A DNA stretch of 64,000 nt from Dipteronia dyeriana (taxonomy: Eukaryota; Streptophyta; Magnoliopsida; Sapindales; Sapindaceae): NCBI GenBank assembly GCA_032871835.1, contig CM065297.1:90293052-90357051 (forward strand), written 5' to 3'. The position numbers and the translations under genes are program-made. This document shows positions 46,400 through 57,126 of this stretch, one piece after another. The notes under the pieces were generated by a model. That model did not search any database. It was not told where the DNA came from and saw only the letters and a list, made by a program, of their open reading frames with translations. Position 1 is the stretch's first letter. Every line of letters begins with the position of its first letter.

Positions 46400-47271
46400 T
46401 ATGAATTATGATATGAATTGGGTGTGCATTTTGATGGGTCTTGGTTTGATTTCTACGCAGTTGTGTGTGTAGTAGAGTTTATGTTTAAGAATTAAGATAC
46501 ATATATGGATCAGATGTTTATGCAATTGGGGATTGGGTTTTTATTTTTAAACAATGCTCGGTTACCGACTAATTAGGTCTCGGTTTTTATCTTGATCGGA
46601 TGAAGATCAAGATCAAGATGGATTTTTTTTTCCAAATTTCTAGATTTCCAAATTTATGCTCCATTTCTAGATTTTTATCTCAATAATGTTACTTTACCTA
46701 AATCTGGCGTCTAAATGATATGGTAGCATTACAATCCGTTTATTTAAATTGTATTAGATTTACATAAATTAAATGGATGGATTAAAGTGTTGACACCAGA
46801 TTTAGAAAAATTGGCATTATTCTTTTTATCCATATCCTACCTTCATATTTTTTTTCAGCATTTTTTTAATATTTTATACTTTTACTTTTAAAAATAAAAA
46901 TGTAGGTATTTCAGACTTTTTAAATATTTGACGGTTGTTTATTGGGAGTTAACGGATCCTAACTAATGGTAAGGGATGTACGTGTAATATTTTTCAAAGG
47001 TTAAGGAAGTTTGTGTGTATATGTCAAGAATTGATATATCAGTATAATTTTTTCAAATATCAAGGAACGTTTATACAATTTTCCAAATATATATATATAT
47101 ATCTTGGACAAAAATATTTTGGATGCTAAAGATATACATTATCTTGCGTATTGTTTGGAGACTATTCGGGTTTTTGTCCTAATAGGAATAGACATAATGT
47201 CCGTTCCGGTTACAATGGTTTCGATAGTTTAATTTTTGTTTTTAACCCAAATTACTCGATATGTATCAGCT
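46400..47271. other. No recognisable gene
   Basis: It starts with a near-copy of the DNA left of the hAT-like element (TATGAATTGGGTGTGCATTT at about 46412, also at about 33638). Then comes AT-rich sequence with decayed MITE-like words (AACGGATCCTAACTAATGG at about 46952) and an (AT)n run at about 47088-47101. Confidence 0.4.
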
Positions 47272-47279
47272 ATATCCAA

Positions 47280-47946
47280 TAGGGGTGTGTAAAAAACGGT
47301 CAAACCGAACCGAACCAAACCGACCAATCTAATCCATAAAGTTTGGGTTGGTTCGATTACAAATATAAAAAATGGGTGGATTGGTTTGTCTTTTGGACAA
47401 ACCGATTAAAAGTAGTTCGGTTTGGGTTGAGTGAAATAATTCACCAACCCAAACCAAACCAAACCACATATTTTAGAAAGTAAAATTAAAATATAAAATT
47501 CACCTATGTTTTCTATTCGGTCCATATTTTATAACTTTTATCGATCACTTTAAGCTTTTATAGTTTATTTATTTATTTTGATACAATTCTTCTGATTGAT
47601 AGATATATTAGGGTTTTAAAAGTATAAATGATATCAAACATGTCTTTAATTGGTAATTGTTCATTTGATTTTTTTATACTTCCTTATATATATATAATAT
47701 TAATATTTCATGTTATAATTATTTTTTTAAAATATTTTTTGTAATATAATATTAAAAAATAAAATATTTTTTAGTTTAAATCTAAACCGATAAATTAATC
47801 CAAACCAGATCCAATCTTTTTTTGATTTGGTTTGAATCAATTTTAAAAATCATATTGGTTTAGGTTGAGTAAAAATATAACCAAACCGATCTACATTGAT
47901 TTTGATATGGAACTTCAATCCAAAACAAACAAACCGCACACCCCTG
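47280..47946. mobile_element. hAT-like MITE with 8-bp target duplication (667 bp)
   Basis: The ends are TAGGGGTGTGTAAAAAACGG and, on -, CAGGGGTGTGCGGTTTGTTT. ATATCCAA flanks it exactly at 47272-47279 and 47947-47954. Subterminal AAACCGAACCGAACCAAACC and AACCAAACCGATC words fit the hAT-like class. No coding region. Confidence 0.88.
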
Positions 47947-47954
47947 ATATCCAA

Positions 47955-48028
47955 TACCCAATGCCCATATATCAAACCTAAATCTCCCCGAACCAGATTT
48001 ACTCAAATCACATTCTATCTCTGATCTG

Positions 48029-48063
<35 letters not shown>

Positions 48064-49103
48064 AACACAAAAATCAACCTCAAATCACAAATCACCTGCC
48101 ACCGGTTCACCATCACCATTTTCACCATCTTCTTCTTTCGACCATCATCACTGTTTCCCTTTGATCGATCATCATCTTTTTCTTTCTTCTTATTTCTTCT
48201 TCGTCTTTCTTCTTATTCATATTTCTTCTTCTTCTTGTTTCATGCTTGGATCGATCGAGAGGCAGAGGGAGAGAGAGATAAAGATGAGATTGGGGGTTTG
48301 TGGTGGACCGATGGTGTGTGTGACTGTGTTTGACTGGTGAGAGGGTTTCAATTTAGGGCTTGAATTCGAAATTGAGAGGGTTTCAATTTAGGGCTTGGTT
48401 TAGAGACAGTTTCAATTCAGGGCTTGGTTTTGAAATTGGGGATCTGGAAATAGTTCAAAGAGAAATCAAAGCCAACTTTTATGTCTTTCCTAAATCCTAA
48501 GGCAAAACTGTAACGATTGGAAAATTTTGTGTTAATTTGTGAAATTTGTGATTGACTAACTGGTGATTTCTTGTGTGCATTTTTGGTACTTTGGTATCAA
48601 CTGGAAATCGTGAAGAACAGAGGAAGGATAAGAAGAGATAAACAGATAAGCTTCAACCCTTTTTTTTTTTTTAATATGTTGGAACTGCCTGGTCGAACCA
48701 GAACCGGAACTGTTGGTTTCAATCCAATTCGAACCGGTGCCATATCTAAATAGGAACTCATTAGGCACATAATACATTTCATCTTATATGATTGACCTCT
48801 ATTGGTAGATTTTCTTATAAAGAAACAATGTACTTATAAGAACTCAGTTTTTTCAAGATTTTAATATGCTAATAGTTTTTTCGTAGAAATTCAAGGAGAC
48901 TTTATAAATAATTTGTTTGCCTTACGCTGGTTTTGGTTATTGTTCCGCACTTTCTTGACTACTATACAAACTTTGAATCAGTATACATTATGGAATCTTC
49001 ATGCAAGAGAGTAAACTAATGACCATTATTAGAAACAAAAGGTCAAAAGATAAGAATAAAATAGGGAAAATTGCACAAACCGATATTGACCATTTTTTGT
49101 AGT
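47955..49103. other. No gene; microsatellite and GA/CT-rich DNA
   Basis: A (CT)n(CA)n microsatellite at 48028-48063 is followed by CTTCTT-rich and then GAGAGGGTTTCAATTTAGGG (twice, about 48340 and 48376; a third variant near 48407). It resembles a 5' UTR or decayed element. Frames of 60-73 codons here match nothing I recognise. Confidence 0.4.
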
Positions 49104-49599
49104 GGAACTTGTTAAAACTCCATAACTATTATGAAAATTTTGTTTTTAACTACATACGAAAATTTATTTGTTAATAGCCACTTTTTTGATAAATTACTTG
49201 AATGCCTCCATATAAAAACTATCCCCAACCATTTTCTCTCTCTTCTCTCATTTTTTATCTCCTTTCCTCTCTCTCCCCGATTTCTCTCTCTCACCGGCAA
49301 ACCGTCGTCGGCCTCCTCTCTCTCTCTCTGTAGCTCTCTCTCTTCTTTCTCTTCTTTCTCTCTCTCTTTCACTCACATCTCTTTCTCTCTCCTTTCCTTT
49401 CTCTCTCTCTTTCACTCACATCTCTTTCTCTCTCCTTTCCTTTCTCTCTCACATGTCGTCGACGGCTTGTCGAAGTGCCGTCGCATGGGCTTCACGACCG
49501 TCCAGCAACACCGTCGAGCTCCCCCTTCACCGGTGATTAGATCTGCTGAAAAAAAGGAAAAAAATGAAATATTAGAAACCCAGAACATTTCAAGTTTGA

Positions 49600-49945
49600 A
49601 CATTTCAATTTAGTCAACATTTCAAGTTTCAACATTTCAAGTTTCAATATTTCAATTTAAGCAACATTTCAAGTTTCAAAATTTGAAAACGAAGAACTCA
49701 AAAACCCAGAATATTTCAAGTTTCAAGTTTCAAGTTTTAAGTTTCAAGTTTCAAGTTTCAAGTTTCAAGTTTCAAGTTTTAACTTTCAATTTAATCAAGA
49801 TTTCAAGTTTCAACATTTCAATTTAAGCAAGATTTCAAGTTTCAAAATTTAATTTTTTTAAATAAGATTTCAAGTTTCAAGTTCCTAGCCGTGATTTCAA
49901 GTTTGGTTCCAGATTTTAGTCATGATTTCAAGTTTTCTTTCAGTT
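49600..49945. repeat. Minisatellite TTTCAAGTTTCAA
   Basis: Many units of AAGTTTCAAGTTTCAA and AACATTTCAAGTTTC at two scales: a 7-bp unit (densest at 49715-49780) within a roughly 30-bp unit. The array lies in the TIR element near the gypsy insertion point. Confidence 0.85.
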
Positions 49946-49952
49946 TTAAAGA

Positions 49953-50846
49953 TGTCGTATGTGAATTTTACCAAGCATACACGTCATTGACAGAAAAAAG
50001 AAAATAGCCAGGTGGACGCCCAAATGGGCACTCAGGAAATATCCTACGAGGCATCATTAAAGAGAAGAAAACCCGGGTAAACAGTAGCATGGCAAGACCT
50101 ACTCGGGATCAACTAAATTACTCCAAATCAATTAAAAGTACTCAGGGTAGACAAAAAAGCACCTTCTACTCGAGCTTAAACGGCGATACTCGGGACCAAC
50201 AAGTGTTATTCTTACTCCGGATAAATGCGACCCGAGTAAGAAACTTGGTGCTTAATTCACACGGATTCAGTCATTAAATACGTAAAGATATCCATCAGGA
50301 AGAATCCCAAAGAGAACAGAATACTGAGCTAGAAGAATCCTCAATCAGGAAACAACTTGATTTCGCTACAAAGACTACAATCTTATAAGGAAACAAATCC
50401 AAATAAAACTGCACTACTAGAATCTCACTCGATTTCCATAAGAGACTCCGAAACAGAAAAGAAGACAAATCAACCTCAAGCAAGTAACCGAATCACAATT
50501 AAATACAAAGATCTTGTATTACTTGTACAAAGCAGATTAGGGTTCTATAAGCATATAAATAGACCTATAATCGGGTTCCAAAAGATATAGGCAATATAGC
50601 ATGCAACAATCATAGCAAATACAGAGAGAAAAAAGAGAGATCGAGAGCTTGTAAACATCATATTTTTATAGTGGATTTTGGCTTGGTTGATCCTTTTACC
50701 ACCCGTGGACGTTTCTCCGGTCATCGAAGTTTTACCACGTAAAAGTTGTCTTCGTTACTCTATCTGAATCTCTCTTTCTTTGAATCAATAGCAGAAATCC
50801 AATCCTTGTTGGCTTTTCTGACATAATCCAGAAATCGACGTCAACA
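49953..50846 (+). repeat. 5' LTR of Tat copy 2
   Basis: Runs TGTCGTATGTGAATTTTACC to AAATCGACGTCAACA. TATA box TATAAATA at 50554-50561. Several ACTCGGG and ACCCGAGT words lie at 50070-50240. Length 894 bp, equal to the 3' LTR. Confidence 0.92.
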
Positions 50847-50847
50847 A

Positions 50848-50866
50848 TTGGCGCTAGAAGGAGGGG
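50848..50866 (+). promoter_or_regulatory. Primer-binding site of Tat copy 2
   Basis: TTGGCGCTAGAAGGAGGGG starts two bases after the LTR. It is the complement of a tRNA 3' end, beginning TGGCG as in other Tat-group elements. I do not name the tRNA. Confidence 0.75.
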
Positions 50867-50892
50867 TTGAACCTCCTAACTTGTTAAAAGCA

Positions 50893-52066
50893 ATGGCAGG
50901 AAGTAGAAGTAGAAGCAGTTCAGGGAATGGCCAAATATCACCAGGCGATTTCCATGTTGACAACACGTTACAAGATCCTGCAGCAAACACAGAAAACCAG
51001 CCTGCACACCTGGCAATGATCCAGCAAGTTCCTCCAACCAACAGAGATCTTACGATGCATTTCCAAGAGGCCCTCCAGCAATTGGTTACAGACACAGCAG
51101 GGGAAGGGATTGATTTACTGGCTGCAGGAGCACATACTCCCAATTCTCCACCCGCAAGGCTCCGTTCGGTGGTGGTTGGGCCAGGAATAACTATGCCAGA
51201 AACCAGAAGGAACTCTTCCCCAATCAACCCGGCTGGACAGGAAACTCTTGAAGAGGAACAACATCACCAGAGGCTGGACCACAATCAAACAGTCCGCACT
51301 AGACACCGTAAATATGACCAGCACAGGGATCGGTCGTCATCAGAAGATAGCGATCGGCCTCATCACAAACGTCATTACAAAGTTATGCGAGAAACTCGGC
51401 ATCAAAGTGAAGAGCTAAAAAGAATGACAGTTACCCAACAGATCAACCATCGATGAAGCCCGATGGGGGACAGAGATGTCATGATCCAGAGCCTAACTCA
51501 AGAAGTCGAGAACAATAGGTGTCAAATGGATGCCTTGGTCAGACGTTATGGCTATAACGATTTATCTGACAACGACTAAGACAGCCCATTTACCAAGGAA
51601 ATCTTGCGGACCCCTTTCCCAGAAAGGTTTAGGATGCCGCACGTGGAGCTGTTTAAGAAAGACACGGACCCGAAAGAGCACGTGAGACGCTATAAAAGCG
51701 CTATGGCCCAGTATGCCCACAACGATCCCTTATTATGTCCCAACTTCCCACAAACTCTAGGAGACATGGGGTCGAGGTGGTTCGGAAGGTTACCTTCAGC
51801 AAGCATCAAGAGTTTCAGTGAATTAAGCAGGAGCTTCTCAAGGCAATTCCTGAGTAACATTCACAGGAAAAAGTCGGTGGCTCATTTTGCTCAAATAAAA
51901 TAAGGGAAAGATGAGTCACTGAAGAAATATCTAGGGAGATTCGGCCAAGGGGTATCAGAGATTGGCAGTGCAAACGATGAAGCCATAATCGCTGCATTCA
52001 TCAATAATTTACAGAATGGACGGCTATCCTTTGATTTGAGAAGAGCACGACACTAGATATGCTGAC
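50893..52066 (+). pseudogene. Tat copy 2 gag, N-terminal and capsid part
   Basis: ATG 50893 begins MAGSRSRSSSGNG. The charged region (KYDQHRDRSSSEDSDRPH) and capsid-like core (RTPFPERFRMPHVELFKKD, KEHVRRYKSAMAQYAHNDPL, GSRWFGRLPSASIKSF) follow copy 1 closely. Stops lie at about 51454 (TGA, Gly in copy 1), 51578 (TAA, Ser in copy 1), 51901-51903 (TAA, Gln in copy 1) and about 52054 (TAG). Hence gag is not translatable in one piece. Confidence 0.85.
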
Positions 52067-53362
52067 ATGATGGATGAGGCAGGAGGATACGCACTGGCCG
52101 AAGAAGAAGAATTAGCTACATGGGGGGGCTATATGCACGGAGGAAAGCCCGAACAGAAGGATGTTGAAACCAAAGAGAGGGATCAAAAGGAAAAGCTGAA
52201 AGGGAACGGCAAGGAGAAAAACAAGGATGGGGGTAATGAGCTCAATGCCGAACGGTCCACAGAGAAATACCGAGGCAGACATACCAATTACACCCCTCTG
52301 CGGAAAAAACAAGAAGAAATTTTAGCCATCTTGGAAGAAAATAATATGGTGCAAGAACCACGGCGACAATCTCAGTTCGTCCGGAGAGATGCAACCAAGT
52401 ATTGCAGATTTCACAAGGAAACCGGGCACGAGACTTCAAAGTGTTTCCAGCTCAGAGATTACATAGAGACTCTTATTCGGGAAGGGCACTTGCGGGATGT
52501 AATCTTAAAAAAAGATGAGAAATCAGAAACTAAGAAAGAAGTTAAGGCAGATCACTCTGGACGAAATCAATGGCCCAGTCCCGAGGTCAATCAGGTAATA
52601 CATACGATATATGGAGGACCCTCTACCGGGAAAAGCAACCGAGAACGAACTCAGAAAATCAGAGAAGCAATAGAAGCAAGGAATAACTTTGACGTAAACT
52701 CGGTTGAGCCAAACCCGAAAAGGGTGAAGGAAGGATGGGACCCGATAGTCGTTACAGAGGCAGATTCCCATGGCGTCGATGTTCGGCCTAATGACGCCTT
52801 GGTTATAAGTGTCCGGATTGGCCATCGGGAAGTCCAGAGAATTTTAATAGATAATGGGAGTTCAGTAGACATCCTCAATGTGGCCGTCTATGACCAGCTA
52901 AGGTTAGAACGAAAAGATTTACAGCCTTTCCATACTCCATTAAGGGGGTTTGGAGGGATAGAAGTCAGGTCACTCGGGACGGTAAAACTGCCTGAGAAGA
53001 TTAGATCAACACCTTGCCAGAGGACTATCCTGCACGACTTCGTGGTAGTTGACTTAGACAATTGGCCGTATAATGCATTATTGGGTCGGCCATTCCTAAA
53101 TAAAACAAGGGCTGTAATCGCCATTTATGCATTAATAATCAAGTTCCCGACAGACCAGGGGGTCAGGATAGTCAAGGGATCCCAAGAGATGGCCAGAAGA
53201 GCAAACCTGTCAGTATACAAAGGCAAGAATGATGCTGAACAGGTGTGCACCATAATGCAGCCAAATCAGTGTAAAGAATCCTTATCATTCAAGTTGGATC
53301 CAATGGAGGACTTAAATGAATCCAAAGTAGAACCAGTTGAAGTGATTAAAAGAACCAGATAA
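52067..53362 (+). CDS. Tat copy 2 gag C-terminus plus protease (431-codon open frame)
   Basis: It is open from MMDEAGGYALAEEEELATWG to VIKRTR. It has a Lys/Glu-rich linker and a zinc-knuckle-like KYCRFHKETGHETSKCFQL with the first Cys kept. Next is EVNQVIHTIYGGPSTGKSNR, then the protease ILIDNGSSVDILNVAVYDQL with GFGGIEVRSLGTVKL and LDNWPYNALLGRPFLNKT. This is the best-preserved coding stretch of either Tat copy. It is a fragment of gag-pol and has no initiation context of its own. It ends just before the place where pol should continue. Confidence 0.8.
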   Translation: MMDEAGGYALAEEEELATWGGYMHGGKPEQKDVETKERDQKEKLKGNGKEKNKDGGNELNAERSTEKYRGRHTNYTPLRKKQEEILAILEENNMVQEPRRQSQFVRRDATKYCRFHKETGHETSKCFQLRDYIETLIREGHLRDVILKKDEKSETKKEVKADHSGRNQWPSPEVNQVIHTIYGGPSTGKSNRERTQKIREAIEARNNFDVNSVEPNPKRVKEGWDPIVVTEADSHGVDVRPNDALVISVRIGHREVQRILIDNGSSVDILNVAVYDQLRLERKDLQPFHTPLRGFGGIEVRSLGTVKLPEKIRSTPCQRTILHDFVVVDLDNWPYNALLGRPFLNKTRAVIAIYALIIKFPTDQGVRIVKGSQEMARRANLSVYKGKNDAEQVCTIMQPNQCKESLSFKLDPMEDLNESKVEPVEVIKRTR

Positions 53363-54550
53363 GGTGGTCAAGATCGGGGCTAACTGGGAGGAAAAATCAA
53401 GCAAGACCTTACCAATCCGCTTAAAGAATACAAGATCTTGGGATAAGTCGGCCATGGAGCTCATTTGATTGCTCGACCCAATGGAGGGGTTTTACCCCGA
53501 CCATGCAATGCCCAATATCTGAAGATTTTCTATCCTTAAACTATATATATTTATATTAAATATTTTATTCTTTTTTTTAGTCAGGACAATATTAGTCAGG
53601 ATAAATATTAAACTGTAATTTAAATCTTTATTGATTTTTTGCAGTAATAAATAAAACTACTCGGAATTTCCGAAAGGATAGCATCTAGCTCGGGATTTCC
53701 AAAAGAAGGCATATGATAATAAGAACATATGGAAGCAGAGCATGATAATAAGATCATGCAAATAGAATTCTCGGGACCATCAAAGCCCGAATGGGCGGAT
53801 AAGCTCGTAGGAGCATGCCAGCCGAGCATGGTCAAAATGACCTTCGCAAAAAGGCAAACTCGATGCACCGGACTCTGAAAAAATGCTCGGGACGCTATCG
53901 GGAGAAATTTCGGTGAAATGCGTAGCTGTGTTGAAGCAATTTTTTTTTAAAAAAGAGCTCAACGATTCGGTAAACCCTTGCGCATAAAAACTGGGGAGAC
54001 ATACTTGATATTGCGTAAGGACTCGAACTTATGATCATGGTGAGCCTTGATGTAATGTTCGGGTAGCAACCGGATATGAAACACAAGTGTAAGCTTGCCT
54101 GTTTCAAGATGACTCGGTTAATAATAAAGAGCCAGTTTAATAAGATACTTGGCAATTGAAGTCATTCGGGTAACAACCGGTTTAATAAGATACTCGGTTA
54201 AGTTACCCGAACCTCGAAGAAGCCAATTTAATAAGATACTTGACAATTGAAGTCATTCGGGTAACAACCGGTTTAATAAGATACTCGGTTAAGTTACCCG
54301 AACATCAGCCAGTGTAATACAGCACTCAGCAACAATCAACAATAAACAGATCAGGATCATTCAATTCAAAATAAAATAGAATTTTATTGATCCTAAAAGA
54401 ATGGTTACAGTTCAAAGAATGGTTCTGTAGAAGTAAAAAATAATCAGAATTTTCTACAATTCTACAAAATTAAAGTTGCTAGGATTTTGAGCCTTTGCCA
54501 ATACTCGGATCTGACACCATCTTGTACTCACGAAGCTGGCTCTCATTAGA
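53363..54550. other. Pol deletion scar and 3' noncoding DNA of Tat copy 2
   Basis: A few codons after the protease resemble the linker to RT (LKEYKILG), then a frame break. Everything from RT to integrase, about 4 kb relative to copy 1, is absent. From 53640 the sequence matches the DNA left of the copy-1 integrase in inverted order (for example AACATTACATC, GGTTGCTACCCG on the copy-1 + strand). The tandem repeat lies at 54130-54305. Confidence 0.7.
54130..54305. repeat. Tandem repeat CCGGTTTAATAAGATACTC in Tat copy 2
   Basis: Four to five units with TTTAATAAGATACT(C/T)GG plus GTTACCCGAA or GGGTAACAACC. It is the inverted counterpart of the array at 38205-38620, with fewer copies. One pair (about 54155-54215 and 54245-54302) is nearly identical over 55 bp. 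Confidence 0.85.
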
Positions 54551-54553
54551 CGG

Positions 54554-55321
54554 TCAAGTGATATCGTCGACAGTATCATCCATCCACTGGCTGTAATCCT
54601 CACCCAGGACTGGCCGAACGTTCGGGACTACACCCTCCACCGACTCTTGACTTGCGTAAAAGGTCGAGAGAGAATGCTCGGACGGAATCTCTAAATGCAT
54701 GGGATGAGGCTCTTTGCCTTGACTACGGCAGTAGGCTCTCCATTCCTTTATCTGAATCCAAAGAGATTCCAAGGACCGGTCCACGTAATGTTTGATTGAC
54801 AGCTCCCAATTAGCTCGGGCCTTCTCAGTCGCCCTATTCTTAACTTTAAAGAACTCGCCGGCCGAAACTAGCCCATGTTGAAATTCCCGAAGAAGTAGGG
54901 CATCGTAAGCAGGGGATCTTTTAAAACGATCCAACCTTTGGACTTCAAGTTCCAACCTGACCTCTCGGGAAAGGGATTCAACTGTCAGCACTTGGCGTTC
55001 CAGATCTTCGATTTTTTGGTCATACACCGACTTCGCCTGCTCCGCCTCCTGCTTGGCCTTGAGCATGGATTCTTCAGCAGAAGATAGAAGATTTTGAAGT
55101 GATGCAACCTTCTCCTCTGCTGGAGATGCCTTGTCCTCGGCTTCAACCTGCTTCGCCAGACAATGGTCGGCAAATATTTGTACAGAACCGACCTCCTGCT
55201 GGTAAGCTTTCTCGGCTCGAGCACGACCCTCATCACTCGCCTTCAGATGAGCTTCTAGACGCCTTATTCGATCCGCTTGATGTTGTTGCGTCTGAGCTAA
55301 CTCAGCGAATTCAGCCACCAT
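54554..55321 (-). CDS. Antisense extra gene of Tat copy 2, coiled-coil exon
   Basis: The exon begins at ATG 55321 after an acceptor (CTCTTTGCAG) and is open to the stop at 54556-54554. MVAEFAELAQTQQHQADRIR starts a long Glu/Ala/Arg/Lys-rich heptad coiled coil of about 130 residues (RRLEAHLKASDEGRARAEKA, LSREVRLELEVQRLDRFKRS). A more globular end follows (FFKVKNRATEKARANWELSI, EWRAYCRSQGKEPHPMHLEI). It is collinear with 37232-38094 of copy 1 and has Gln or Trp at each of the four positions where copy 1 has a stop. That suggests the protein was recently functional. No known enzyme motif is visible. The upstream frame from 55381 crosses the intron and is not coding there. Confidence 0.7.
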   Translation of the reverse strand: MVAEFAELAQTQQHQADRIRRLEAHLKASDEGRARAEKAYQQEVGSVQIFADHCLAKQVEAEDKASPAEEKVASLQNLLSSAEESMLKAKQEAEQAKSVYDQKIEDLERQVLTVESLSREVRLELEVQRLDRFKRSPAYDALLLREFQHGLVSAGEFFKVKNRATEKARANWELSIKHYVDRSLESLWIQIKEWRAYCRSQGKEPHPMHLEIPSEHSLSTFYASQESVEGVVPNVRPVLGEDYSQWMDDTVDDIT

Positions 55322-55386
55322 CTGCAAAGAGATATATTCAGAAATCTGACAGAAGCAAAACAATAGAGGAGTCGGATTCAACTTAC
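55322..55386 (-). other. Intron of the antisense extra gene (Tat copy 2)
   Basis: The donor TAT/GTAAGTT and acceptor TTTGCAG/ATGG are consensus-like on -. The copy-1 donor has changed to ATAAGTT. Confidence 0.6.
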
Positions 55387-55877
55387 ATAAGATGCACCGT
55401 TAAAAACATTTTGGAGACGTTCGGTCAGGGAACCATCCCGAAAGCCGCTCATTGGTCTTCCCTGATAAAAGCCCGACCAAAGGACATCTCCCGTAGCATA
55501 TCCTGAGGAGAAAGTAATAAAGGAACCCCCGAGGGTTCAGCTCCCAGATTTCTAAACTTGGGTGCAGGAGAAGCCCTGTTCGATTCTAAGGATGGAGAAG
55601 GAACCCCCGAAGGTTCAGCCCCCATATCTCCAACTTCCGGGGTAGAAGAAGCCCTACTCGGTTCTGAAGCGGCCGCATCTACTGATGCACCAGTGCCAAC
55701 ACTCGGGGCAATCTTATCCGCTACATCTTCATCACTGGAGTCGATAAATGAGACTACGGCCCCATTAAAACTAACCTTGAATTGAGATTGATGCAAACGG
55801 AGAATCGTGAACTTCTGGAGAGAAAAATCTGGGTTTAAAGAAATTTCTGCTGAAAATTGTTGAGAATAAACCAACAA
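55387..55877 (-). pseudogene. Antisense extra gene of Tat copy 2, upstream exon (domain deleted)
   Basis: From 55877 the frame starts with sequence equivalent to the copy-1 leader (SAEISLNPDFSLQKF), then jumps to VVSFIDSSDEDVADKIAPSV and LSPQDMLREMSFGRAFI. The roughly 1.5 kb that encodes the Transposase_28-like domain in copy 1 (35189-36500) is missing. A frameshift near 55455 gives a stop after GRAFIREDQ; in another frame FRDGSLTERLQN continues to the splice donor. A Pro/Ser/Gly-rich internal duplication (GAEPSGVP) is visible. Confidence 0.6.
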
Positions 55878-56217
55878 TGTCTCCCAGCGAAGAATTTAAA
55901 AAGGAGATGGCACGAAACCCTAGGATTTTTTATGATGAAACTCAATGACATATGCGGCGTTTGAGAAGACGTAAAAATCATCTCTTAAATGATATTGAAA
56001 AACGAAGAGACGAGGGACACGTGTCAAAACAGGAAGTAGCCCTCGACAATCAGAACTTCAAAACGTCGCCATCATTTAAGATCTCGCGTAATAAAGCGAA
56101 TCGAAACCACATGGTCACCATTAAGACACGCCATTATGACAAGACGGCTATTCTGACGAGTAAAAATTAAGATGATTAAAATACTCTTGCCCGAAATGAA
56201 ATTTTCTCGGCAAAAAT

Positions 56218-56232
56218 ATTTTAAGGGGGTAT
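56218..56232 (+). promoter_or_regulatory. Polypurine tract of Tat copy 2
   Basis: TTTTAAGGGGGTATT ends directly at the 3' LTR start. The same tract is found inverted at 34665-34680 in copy 1. It primes plus-strand cDNA synthesis. Confidence 0.75.
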
Positions 56233-57126
56233 TGTCATATGTGAATTTTACCAAATATACACGTCATTGACAGAAAGGAGAAAATAGCCAGGTGGACGCC
56301 CAAATGGGCACTCAGGAAATATCCTACGAGACATCATTAAAGAGAAGAAAACCCGAGTAAACCAGTAGCTTGGCAAGACCTACTCGGGATCAACTAAATT
56401 ACTCCAAATCAATTAAAAGTACTCGGGGTAGACAAAAAGGCACCGTATACTCAGGCTTAAACGGCGATACTCGGGACCAACAAGTGTTATTCTTACTCAG
56501 GATAAATGCGACCCGAGTAAGAAACTTGGTGCTTAATTCACACGGATTCAGTCATTAAATACGCAAAGATATCCATCAGGAAGAATCCCAAAGAGAACAG
56601 AATACTGAGCTAGAAGAATCCTCAATCAGGAAACAACTTGATTTCGCTACAAAGACTACATTCTTATAAGGAAACAAGTCCAAATAAAACTGCACTACTA
56701 GAATCTCACTCGATTTCCATAAGAGACTTCGAACAGGAAAGAAGAGAAATCAACCTAAAGCAAGTAACCGAATCACAATTAAATACAAAGATCTTGTATT
56801 ACTTGTACAAAACAGATTATGGTTCTATAAACATGTAAATAGACCCATAATCTGGTTCCAAAAGATATAGGCAATATAGCATACATCAATCATAGCAAAT
56901 ATAGAGAGAAAAAAGAGAGATCGAGAGCTTGTAAATATGATATTTTCATAGTGGATTTTGGCTTAGTTGATCCTTCAACCACCTGTGGACGTTTCTCCGG
57001 TCATCGGAGTTTAACCACGTAAAACTTGTCTTCGTTACTCTCTCTGAATCTCTCTCGCTTTGAATCAATAGCTGAAATCCAATCCTTGTTGGCTTTTCTG
57101 ACATAATCCAGAAATCGACGTCAACA
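56233..57126 (+). repeat. 3' LTR of Tat copy 2
   Basis: Runs TGTCATATGTGAATTTTACC to AAATCGACGTCAACA. It is near-identical to 49953-50846. Visible differences include CAAATATAC/CAAGCATAC and a TATA box changed to TGTAAATA. Confidence 0.92.

Larger units (their letters stand above)
49953..57126 (+). mobile_element. Tat/gypsy copy 2, lacking reverse transcriptase and integrase (7.2 kb)
   Basis: It is flanked by the perfect duplication AAAGA (49948-49952 and 57127-57131). Both LTRs are 894 bp. Gag and protease are on +. The protease linker ends at 53362, and no RT, RNase H or integrase follows. The sequence passes through about 1.2 kb of noncoding DNA to the minus-strand extra gene and the 3' LTR. 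It is therefore a non-autonomous derivative of a copy-1-like element, and younger judging by the equal LTR lengths and few visible differences. It would need enzymes from another copy to move. Confidence 0.9.

Noticed and set aside
48571..48777. Short frames on both strands near GAACCAGAACCGGAACTG
   Set aside because: Too short, no domain, and CGGAACTG-type words are common in decayed hAT-like ends.
49131..49613. 160-codon Ser/Phe/Leu-rich frame
   Set aside because: Made by a (CT)n-rich tract and the inverted terminal repeat of the TIR element. Both strands are open over the tract.
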